A stretch of 64,000 nt of DNA, from positions 81,363,118 to 81,427,117 of the forward strand of contig NC_080172.1 in NCBI RefSeq assembly GCF_950295315.1, read 5' to 3'. The DNA comes from Erinaceus europaeus (taxonomy: Eukaryota > Chordata > Mammalia > Eulipotyphla > Erinaceidae). Position 1 is the first letter of the stretch, and each line of letters starts with the position of its first letter. Position numbers and translations under genes: made by a program. Positions 56,538 to 64,000 of this stretch are shown one piece after another. The notes under the pieces are model-generated. The model did not search any database and was not told the origin of the DNA. It saw nothing but the letters and a program-made list of their open reading frames with translations.

Positions 56538-56822
56538 TTAAAAAATTTTTTAAATTCTATTTATTTATTTTCCCTTTTGTTGCCCTTGTTGTTTTTTTAT
56601 TGTTGTTGTAGTTATTGTTGTTGTTATTGATGTCGTCATTGTTAGATAGGACAGAGAGAAATGGAGAGAGGAGGGGAAGACAGAGAGGAGGAGAGAAAGA
56701 TAGACACCTGCAGACCTGCTTCATCACCTGTGAAGGGACTCCCCTGTCGGTGGGGAGCCGGGGGCCTGTCCTTGTGCTTTGCACCACATGCGCTTAACCC
56801 GCTGCGCTACCGCCCGACTCCC
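56538..56822 (-). mobile_element. Type B SINE
   Basis: TTATTTTCCCTTTTGTTGCC and GCTACCGCCCGACTCCC. A short deletion removes part of the head loop. Confidence 0.92.
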
Positions 56823-57162
56823 TCTCCCTCTCTATCTTATCTAAAATTCTTTGTCTCTCTCTCCCCTCCTCTCTCTCTCTCTCATGTACACACAATAAAA
56901 AATAATTTTTTAAAAAATATAATTAAATGAAAAATTTTTTTTACCTTGATGATCTCGACTGAATTAATGAGAACCAACTGAAAGAGAGAGAACCAAAACT
57001 GCACTCTGGCATAACTAGTTTTGGGGATAAAACTAGTGACTGTAGGATTGTACATGCATTCGTCACGCATGTAATAATAGTATGCATATCTACGGTTAAT
57101 ATTTGTGCATTAAACATATTTAGTAGGTATATATGGCATGCAAGCACGTATGAATACACATA

Positions 57163-57187
57163 CTTTGTGTGTGTGTGTGTGTGTGTT
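57163..57187. repeat. (TG)n microsatellite
   Basis: About 11 TG units. Confidence 0.9.
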
Positions 57188-57329
57188 CTCTGTCGTCTAA
57201 CTGAAAATTGAAATACAGAATTATAGCAGGCAGGTCATGTATTAACCCTTCCCTGACATATATATATAATATATTCTGATCCTGCCTTAATAAAACATCA
57301 TTTTGGAGGGGTTTTTTTGTTATAAAAAG

Positions 57330-57612
57330 AGGGGTCAGGCGGTAGCTCAGCGGGTTAAGTGCAGGTGGCGCAAAGCGCAAGGACCAGCCTAAGGATCCTG
57401 GTTCGAGTCCCCGGCTCCCCACCTGCAGGGGGGTTGCTTCATAGGCGGTGAAGCACGTCTGCAGGTGTCTATCTTTCTCTCCCTCTCTCTGTCTTCCCCT
57501 CCTCTCTCCATTTCTCTCTGTCTTATCCAACAACCACGACATCAATAACAACAACAATAATAACCACAACAACGATAAAAAGCAAGGGCAACAAAAGGGG
57601 AAAATAGCCTCT
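57330..57612 (+). mobile_element. Type B SINE
   Basis: GGGGTCAGGCGGTAGCTCAG head and AACAACAACAATAATAACC tail. Confidence 0.92.
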
Positions 57613-57623
57613 AAAAAAGAATA

Positions 57624-57785
57624 AGGGCTGGATGGTGGTGCATTTGGCTGAGTACACAAATAACAATGCAGTGGACCCAAGTTCAAGCTCCTGGTCCTCA
57701 CCTGCAGGGGAAAAGCTTCACAAACTCTCTATGTATTTCCCCTTTCCTCTTAATATCTGTCCTATCAGATTAAAAAATAAATACA
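57624..57785 (+). mobile_element. Type A SINE, internally deleted
   Basis: GGGCTGGATGGTGGTGCATTT head, then GGAAAAGCTTCACA. The GTGAAGCAGGGCTGCAGGTG block is missing. Confidence 0.85.
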
Positions 57786-58270
57786 GAATAGGAATAAAAG
57801 ATTGTGATAAAAATAATAAAACAAGTAACTAAGGTGGATCTAGTGCTTTGTATGCTTATCTTACTCAAAACTGTATTCGCTGTAGTTATAACCATCTTTT
57901 ATGTATTCTTTTATTTTCTTCTCAAAGGAAGTGAGTGTCATACGTATAAGTAGAGATAAGATGAGAAATTTTCAAAATCTCTTTGTGAATATATCGCCAA
58001 CAATAGAATTAAAATAATAAGGAAATTTCAGAAAAGGCTTGTCAAGACTTTGATATTACTCTAGGTAGTTTTTTTAACATCTGAAAGATCTGTATGTACA
58101 AAAGACATTGAGTCTAAACAAATACCCTGCCTTTAAGGTCATATAGACTATATATGACATATGTTATGGTTAAATATAAATGTAAATCTAAAATATATAT
58201 TGTAGTTAACCTGAACTGTCCATGCACTTCTGAAATTTGGTTCTATACTCTTTATTTTATACATTTTAGT
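57786..58270. other. Unassigned
   Basis: AT-rich with no feature recognised. Confidence 0.5.
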
Positions 58271-58274
58271 GTTT

Positions 58275-58490
58275 TTAAAAAATATATTACATTATTTATG
58301 TTGGATATAGATAGAGAAATTGAGAGGCGGGGGGGGGGGAGATAGAAAGGGAGAGAGATACCTGCAGCACTGTGCTATCATTTGGAAGCTTGTCCCGTTA
58401 TAGGTGGGGACTAGGAACTTGGATCCGGGTCCTTGAGCATACATACATATGTGTGTACTCAACTAGGTGCACCTCTACTGCCCCAAGCAT
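58275..58490 (-). mobile_element. Type A SINE, diverged
   Basis: GGATATAGATAGAGAAATTG, TACCTGCAGCACTG and GGACTAGGAACTTGGATCC. Confidence 0.75.
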
Positions 58491-58702
58491 TTTTCTTTCT
58501 ACCACCCTCTATATTTTAATGGGAACCTAATAGTTTATTAGCTCTTTGTAATTTTATTCTTTCACATACTCTGCTTCCGTAGGGACTGAGCTTTATTCAT
58601 TTTAGCCAAAAGTGGGTTTGGATCTGTCAGCACTGTCTTCCATCGTCATGGAAAGTGGACAGGGCTGCAGTAGTAGCAATTTTGTCACACATTTGCCTTC
58701 CT

Positions 58703-58999
58703 CAAGGAGAATAAACAAAGGAATTTTACTGATGATACACTCTGGCAATTGTGGCCTGTGGAAAAAGGCTGAGGAAGAGCGAAAAGTGATCTAGGTTGGA
58801 AAACACGTGGTTAGTTCCTGTAACAAACTTTTAACAAACTTTTTATATATTCAAGGAGAAGAAACAAAGGAGTTTTACTGATGATACACTCCAGCAATTA
58901 TGGCCTGTGAAGAAAGACTGAGGAAGAGTGAAAAGTAATCTAGATGGGAAAACACATGGTTAGTTCCTCTAACAAACTTTTTAACAGACTCTTCCTGTC
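58703..58999 (+). repeat. 149-bp tandem duplication, two units
   Basis: Unit 1 starts at CAAGGAGAATAAACAAAGG (58703) and unit 2 at CAAGGAGAAGAAACAAAGG (58852). Both contain TTTTACTGATGATACACTC, GGCCTGTG and GGTTAGTTCCT. Roughly one base in ten differs, so the duplication is not recent. Confidence 0.88.
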
Positions 59000-59109
59000 A
59001 TTATGATCAAGGCTAGCTGAATGTTTATAGACTTTTAAGTACAAAGCTAGAATCACTAGGTCAAAAATAATGTGTGGACAGGTTTTAGGTCAGTTTAAGG
59101 GAGGTTTCT

Positions 59110-59220
59110 TTTTTTTTTTTCTTAATTAATTTATGTATTTATAAAAGGAGACATTAACAAAACCGTAGGATAGGAGGGATACAAGTCCACATGATTCCCA
59201 CCACCAGATTCTGTTTTCTT
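59110..59220 (-). repeat. L1-3'-end-like fragment
   Basis: GGAGACATTAACAAAACC and CCACATGATTCCCACCACC on the minus strand match the L1 3' UTR text. Confidence 0.6.
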
Positions 59221-59914
59221 AACTGAAGGTTCAAAAATGAAAGGAGTTTCTTAGCATGCCCATGAATTGTCACTAAAAATGCTCTGTCATGAATTGTATG
59301 AGTAACTCCCAGAGGACAGTGGTTATAACCCTTGAGCCATCCCATTAATAAAAGTCTATTACAAAGGGGATTTTTAATTTACTAAATTTAACTGTAAGAG
59401 TAGTGGAAAGTTGTAACTACATGGTCTTACTCATCCCCTCAACTCAGTTCCCAAAGGGAACTATTCCACCAGTCTCTGGTATATTTCTCTCCTCATACTT
59501 GTTAGTATTTCCATTTAATTCTTTGCTAATGATGTGACAATTCCTTACGTATCTAGCACCTAGGAGTGTTTGTTATCTTCTGTTTATTTCTTAGAGTCAT
59601 TCTCTGTGTTTTGCTTACATTTATCTGAAAAGTTACCTTTGGCTTTATCTTCTTCTTCTTCTTCTCCCCCCCCCCCTTTGGAATTAGTGCCTTCTTTATA
59701 TTCCCACTCCTACAGAGTAGTTATATGGTTAGCTCTAAGGACCATTAAAATAGGATCATATGTCTTCATTCTTCTAGCCTTTTGTCTCTTGTTGGTCCTG
59801 TGTGTTTTCAGCAAACTGATGTTTCCAGGGCACACAGCACTGATCATCACATTTTGACTGTCAAGGTTTTCAGTGATCAGCTTGTATCCTGGGTTTCTGT
59901 CATCCTTGCTCACC

Positions 59915-60048
59915 TTTTTTTTTTTTTTTTACCAGAGCACTGCTTAGCTCTGGTTTATGGTGGTACAGAGGATTGAACTTGGGACTTAGGAGCCTCAGGC
60001 ATGAGAGTCTCTTTGCATAGCCATTATGCTACTTACCCCTGCCCCCTT
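59915..60048 (-). mobile_element. Type D SINE
   Basis: TTACCAGAGCACTGCTTAG, GATTGAACTTGGGAC and GCATAGCCATTATGC. Confidence 0.88.
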
Positions 60049-60079
60049 GCTCACCTTTCTTTCTTTTCCTGAGCCTTAT

Positions 60080-60238
60080 TACTCAAAGTGTGTTCTATAA
60101 ATCTATGGATCACCTGAAAGACTTAGAAATGCTGTGTGAGAACCTATTGTAGATCCAGTGAGTCCGAATTTGCATTTTAAAATAGGACTCATGGGTGACT
60201 TGTTGGCACAAATTTGAAAAGCACTGATCTAGAAGCAG
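60080..60238 (+). mobile_element. MER5A-like hAT DNA transposon relic
   Basis: CTCAAAGTGTGTTC, GGATCACCTGAAAGAC, GAATTTGCATTTTAA and AAAAGCACTGATC match MER5A in order, with the near-palindromic ends. This is an ancient non-autonomous element common to eutherians. Confidence 0.75.
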
Positions 60239-60820
60239 AAATCTAGGTTGGCCCACATGCTTTTTGGTGAGCTTACCCTGTATTTAAAAAAATTCTGTGT
60301 AATTATTGTTTGATCTTCAAAACAAAATCTCTTCATTATTTGAGACTCAATGTACTACTGCTTCTTCCCTAAGAGAAGATCTAGTCTCCCAGCTAGAATT
60401 TCTCTCCACTCTTTGCTCCACATATTTTAAATCTTCTAGTACTTATTATATTTTGCCTTATAAATATATACTCATTTCTCTTCTTTAAAACCTTATCTAT
60501 CTTTAAGTTATTAAACTACTTGAAGATGGGAGAGTCAGAATAAATACATTCAGGAATAAATGTGATAGTGTATAACATGGCCTACAACCTTAATCTTATG
60601 TGTAGACCCAATTATTACAGTAATTTTACAGTGATCTGTTTTCAGTAGATTGTATTGCTTTGTTATTTCTTATCTAAACAAAATAGATATAAGCCTAAGT
60701 AGAATTAAAATATGTTGGTTGTAATAAATGGTGAGTAAATATTCTTGCCAGATGACAGAGCTATGCTGAATATCAGTTCTGGACAAAATCTATTTAAATT
60801 GCTATAGAAGAAATAAACAT
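60239..60820. other. Unassigned
   Basis: AT-rich intronic sequence with no feature recognised. Confidence 0.5.
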
Positions 60821-60821
60821 A

Positions 60822-61032
60822 GGGCCAGGTGGTGGCACACCTAGTTGAGTGCACATGTTACAGTGCACAAAGACCTAGGTTTGAGCCCCCAGTCCCCACC
60901 TGCAGAGGGAAAGCTTTGCGAGTGGTGAAGCAGGGCTGCAGGTGTCTCTCTGTCTCTCTCCCTCTCTATGTCCCCCTTCTTGATTTCTGGTTGTCTCTAT
61001 CCAGTAAATAAATAAAGATTTTTTTTTTTTTT
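60822..61032 (+). mobile_element. Type A SINE
   Basis: GGGCCAGGTGGTGGCACACC head and TCTATCCAGTAAATAAAT tail. Confidence 0.93.
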
Positions 61033-61048
61033 AAAGAAATGAAAATGG

Positions 61049-61345
61049 GAGTTGGGCGATAGCACAGCTGGTTAAGCGTACATGGCACAAAGCAGCAAGG
61101 ACCAGCTTAAAGATCCCAGTTCAAGCCACCGGCTCCCTGCCTGCAGGGGAGTTGCTTCACAAGCAGTGAAGCAGGTCTGTAGGTGTCTGTCTCTCTCTCC
61201 CCCACTCTGTCTTCCCCTCCTCTCTCCATTTCTCTTTGTCCTATCTAACAATGATGACATCAATAACAACAACAATAATAACTACAACAATAGAAAGCCA
61301 AGGGAAACAAAAAGGAAGCAAATAAATAAATATTAAAAAAAGAAG
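61049..61345 (+). mobile_element. Type B SINE
   Basis: GGGAGTTGGGCGATAGCACAG head and AACAACAACAATAATAAC tail. Confidence 0.93.
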
Positions 61346-61649
61346 TAAATGCTAAGCATAAAATAACTCCACATATGAAAACTTTCTTTTGCCTAGGAAG
61401 TAAACTCTTTAAACTATCTTTATGAGGAATGTTGACTAAAAGTAGTAGAAACCTACTCTGGCAAGAAGGGGAGGGATTTCCTTTTTAAAAATTTAATTTA
61501 TTTATTGGATAGAGACAGCTAGAAATCAAGAAGGAAGGGAGTGATAGGGAGAGAGACACAGAGAGACACCTGCAACACTGCTTCACCACTTGCAAAACTT
61601 ACCCCCAGCAGGTGGGGACCAGAGGCTGGAACGTGGGTCCTTGCACATT

Positions 61650-62172
61650 TGTTGTTAAAATTTCCGGACGGCTCCAGCTGGCCGGGCTGGCTTGCTTCAC
61701 GGCGGGTAACAGAGACGTGGAGACAATGGCTGGGCAGGGAAGCTGTATTTCTTTATTCAGGAACAACGATTCATAAACTAAGACAAACTAATCACCAAAC
61801 AGAACTCTGCTGTCTCTTTGCGGCGGCACAAGCACTCTCTCTTACTCTTGAACTCAGGAACTCTCTCTTACTCTGGAACTCTGGAACTCTCGTACTGGGG
61901 AACCCTCTGCAACTCTGGCACTCTCGAACTCAGGAACCCTCTCCCTTACTCTCGAACTCAGGACTCAGGAACCCTCCAACTCTGGCACTCTCGAACTCAG
62001 GAACTCAGGAACCCTTCAACTCTGGCACTGTCGAACTCAGGAACTCTCTGACTCAGGAACCCTCTCTCGGGGTTCCTTGGGGCGGGGCCAAGCAGGCCCG
62101 TGAAATTAATAGGACTGATCCAATTCTCTTGGCGGGGGAGGGCTAGAACAAACCAATGTAAAGCATACGACA
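61650..62172 (-). mobile_element. Solo LTR, class II-like, with U3 minisatellite
   Basis: Plus text starts TGTTGTTAAAATTTCC and ends GCATACGACA. CACATT is exactly repeated at 61644-61649 and 62173-62178. It is the same family as 13316-13673 but 165 bp longer, because a degenerate repeat in U3 is expanded. Confidence 0.9.
61840..62078. repeat. Degenerate minisatellite in the LTR U3
   Basis: Repeated combinations of GAACTCAGGAACCCT, CAACTCTGGCACTCT and CTCTTACTC, about ten or more partial units. The related LTR at 13316 has only three or so. Confidence 0.85.
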
Positions 62173-62499
62173 CACATTGTGACATGTGCGCTCTACTTGA
62201 TGCACTGCCACCCCAGGCCCTGGTAGTGAATTTCCTTATTGGAAGTGCAAGTATAGAAAGGGACAGGCACTAGTAGAAGGTATAGGCAGCATTATATTTG
62301 GAAAGGGGATTGGATATTTTCAAACCCTTCTCCTCTCTCCAAAAAAAAAAAAAAATCCTTTGGAAATCATAAGAAAGGGAATGATAATTGTGTCGTGCAA
62401 ACAGCAAACACTATTAATCATTGGAAATAGAGAAAATTATTACAAAGGTTTTGGGAAAATGATGTCAAGAGACTTCAAATTTGAAGTTTATATGCTTAC

Positions 62500-62670
62500 A
62501 GATGCTTTCTTCATTCATTTATTAATGAGAATCAGAGTAGAGAGAACAAACCAGAGGAGTGAGAGAAGACCAGAGCATCACTGTAGCGTATGCAATGATA
62601 GGGACTGAATTTAGAATCTCATGCATTGCAAGTCTGTTGTGCTAACCTATTGCTAACCTAGTCTCCTGAA
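62500..62670 (-). mobile_element. Type C-like SINE, diverged
   Basis: TTTATTAATGAGAATCAG, CCAGAGCATCACTGTAGC and GGGACTGAATTTAGAATC. Confidence 0.65.
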
Positions 62671-62694
62671 AGTTAATGTTATTATTTTTTTTCT

Positions 62695-62858
62695 TTTCTT
62701 TATTTTTCTTTATTTATTTATGAATGAGAAAGATAGGAGGAGAGAGAGAAAGTGATCCAGACATCACTCTGGTACCTGTACTGCTGGGGATTGAACTTAG
62801 AACCCCATGCTTGAGAGTCCAGTGCTTTATCCACTGTGAAACTCCCCGAACCACTTAA
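62695..62858 (-). mobile_element. Type C SINE
   Basis: TCCAGACATCACTCTGG, GATTGAACTTAGAACCCC and TATCCACTGTGAAACTCCCC. Confidence 0.88.
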
Positions 62859-62897
62859 GTTAATATTACTTATGGAGTCTTTTTTTTTTTTTTTTTT

Positions 62898-63030
62898 TAA
62901 AGATTTATTGGCTTTTTGAGGTAGAGATAAATAGAAGAGAGCACTGCTCAGTCATATATGATGCTGGGGATAGAACCCCAGAGTTCCATGCAGGCAAAGC
63001 ATGCATTCTCCCACTACTCTGCTGAATTAT
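62898..63030 (-). mobile_element. Old tRNA-like SINE
   Basis: TTTTTGAGGTAGAGATAAATAG, GATAGAACCCCAGAGTTCC and CATGCATTCTCCCACTAC. Confidence 0.5.
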
Positions 63031-63269
63031 TTAAAAAATATATATATTTATCTCTATCTACTCCTTCCCTCTCTATTCATCTCTGTATCTATCCAATAAA
63101 TAAATAAAATATTTTTTAAAAGAATACATTTAAACATTTACATTAGTAAATAAGTGAGGGCTAAGGATTAGCTGGTTTGGATAGTGTGTTACTTTACGAT
63201 GTATATGACCTGGCCCCTACTGCATGGATGAAAACTTCACTGCCATGGTCTTGTGTCTTCTCTTTACAT

Positions 63270-63334
<65 letters not shown>

Positions 63335-63385
63335 CACATATATACATATATATGTATATATGTACACATACATATATATACTTAT
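63270..63385. repeat. Compound (CT)n-(TA)n-(ACAT)n microsatellite
   Basis: A long CT run passes directly into a TA run and then an ATGTATAT-type imperfect stretch. Confidence 0.95.
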
Positions 63386-63689
63386 CTCTCCCTGTCTAAA
63401 AAAAGTTAAACTAGCAGTTTTAAAAATTGAAATAATAATTTTATTATTTTTCACTGTGAGAAATGTTTTAAATGACATACTTCTTTTATTGCTTTTAACT
63501 GACTTTACTGAGCTATAAATGAAGTGCTGTAAAATTCACTTATTTTAGGTGAACGATTTTTTCATAGCAAATTTTCTGAATTGTCAGTGGATACAGTGAA
63601 CTTGCACTCTTGAGACTGAGTTAGAGTCCTATAAGTGCTTATGCTCTGATCTCTCCCTTGCAAAAAAATCAGTCAATAAATCTTTAATT

Positions 63690-63877
63690 TTAAAAAATTA
63701 TTTATTCCTTTTGTTGCCCTTTTTTATTGTTGTAGTTATTATTGTTGTTATTGATGTCATCATTGTTGGATAGGACAGAGAGAAATGGAGAGAGGAGGGG
63801 AAGATTGAGAGGGTAGAGAAAGACACCTGCAGACCTGCCTCACCGCCTGTGAAGCGACTCCCCTGCAGGTGGGGTAA
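63690..63877 (-). mobile_element. Type B SINE, head missing
   Basis: TTATTCCTTTTGTTGCCC tail side and CTCCCCTGCAGGTGGGG, where it stops. Confidence 0.9.
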
Positions 63878-64000
63878 TTTTTTTTTTTTTTGCTGAGTCA
63901 TATATCACTGTAAGTCAGCTTTAGAATATTTTCATCTTGCCGCAAAAATCTCCTGGGTCAGCTGTCATTAATCTGTTCACTCCCTGTCATAGCAACCACT

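Larger units (their letters stand above)
61485..62222 (-). mobile_element. Type A SINE split by a solo LTR
   Basis: Body at 61485-61649 and head at 62179-62222 (CACTGCCACCCCAGGCCC). Joining across the LTR and one copy of CACATT restores normal SINE order. Confidence 0.88.
49823..64000 (+). other. SNX7: SNX7 intron 1, open at window end
   Basis: Begins with the donor GTGAGG. I found no acceptor followed by SNX7 exon 2 text, so the intron runs past the window. The first 3 kb (50000-52800) is almost free of recent repeats, unlike the rest. Confidence 0.75.

Noticed and set aside
58587..58797. Possible SNX7 exon 2 (TTTTAG followed by an open frame)
   Set aside because: The translated text has no SNX7 features and the region is part of a tandem duplication; the TTTTAG is not backed by a polypyrimidine tract.
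61840..62078. Possible CRISPR-like array of direct repeats
   Set aside because: The repeats are degenerate, have no unique spacers, and lie inside an LTR of a mammalian genome.
61541..62146. 201-codon open frame
   Set aside because: It spans the tail of a SINE and a reverse-oriented LTR minisatellite; the repeated NSGTL-type peptide is a by-product of the DNA repeat.

Overview
This window is nuclear DNA of a mammal, almost certainly a hedgehog (Erinaceus or Atelerix). Three things point there: dozens of tRNA-derived SINEs of the hedgehog ERI kind, L1 fragments, and three pieces of a Vingi non-LTR retrotransposon, a clade that among mammals is known from hedgehogs. Nothing prokaryotic is present. 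SINE labels used below: type A has a tRNA-like head followed by GTCCCCACCTGCAGG, then GGAAAGCTTC and a tail TCTATCCAATAAATAAAG. Type B has a head with GGTTAAGCGCA, GGCTCCCCACCTGCAGG, GTCGCTTCAC and an AAC/AAT-rich tail ending GGGCAACAAAAGG. Type C has AATGGATAAAG and CCAGAGTGATGTCTGGTTC. Type D has TAGCATAATGGTTATGCAAA and CCAGAGCTGAG. These labels are mine; A and B correspond to the ERI families.

Layout. 0-4 kb: a coding-poor class II-like endogenous retrovirus (two LTRs, tRNA-Lys primer site), then a 5'-truncated Vingi copy on the minus strand. 4-7.8 kb: SINEs and L1 relics. 7.8-12.4 kb: a decayed plus-strand L1 interrupted by a SINE and an LTR. 12.5-17.9 kb: SINEs, two solo LTRs and L1 3' ends. 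18-21.7 kb: a deeply nested block in which an L1 holds many SINEs and a tiny Vingi derivative. 25-28 kb: SINEs, L1-3'-end-like repeats and a second Vingi copy with an open reverse transcriptase C-terminal half. 29.8-31.7 kb: a solo LTR and an RPS2 processed pseudogene with an inverted middle. 34.6-39.2 kb: a second non-coding endogenous retrovirus, minus strand. 40-47.2 kb: a solo LTR and three copies of one L1-3'-end-like repeat. 49.2-50 kb: a CpG island with exon 1 of SNX7 on the plus strand. From 49.8 kb to the end: SNX7 intron 1, filled with SINEs, MIR, MER5A and another solo LTR.

The only functional host gene seen is SNX7, and only its first coding exon (60 codons). Everything else is mobile DNA or unassigned sequence. 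The most notable observation is at 20117-20186 (minus strand): the 5' end of the small Vingi derivative can be folded as an HDV-like self-cleaving ribozyme. The predicted cleavage point falls exactly at the element's first base, next to an 11-bp target-site duplication, and an ATG lies about 20 nt after the fold. This fits the trypanosome Ingi/L1Tc and R2 elements, which carry such ribozymes, but I do not know of a description in hedgehog Vingi.
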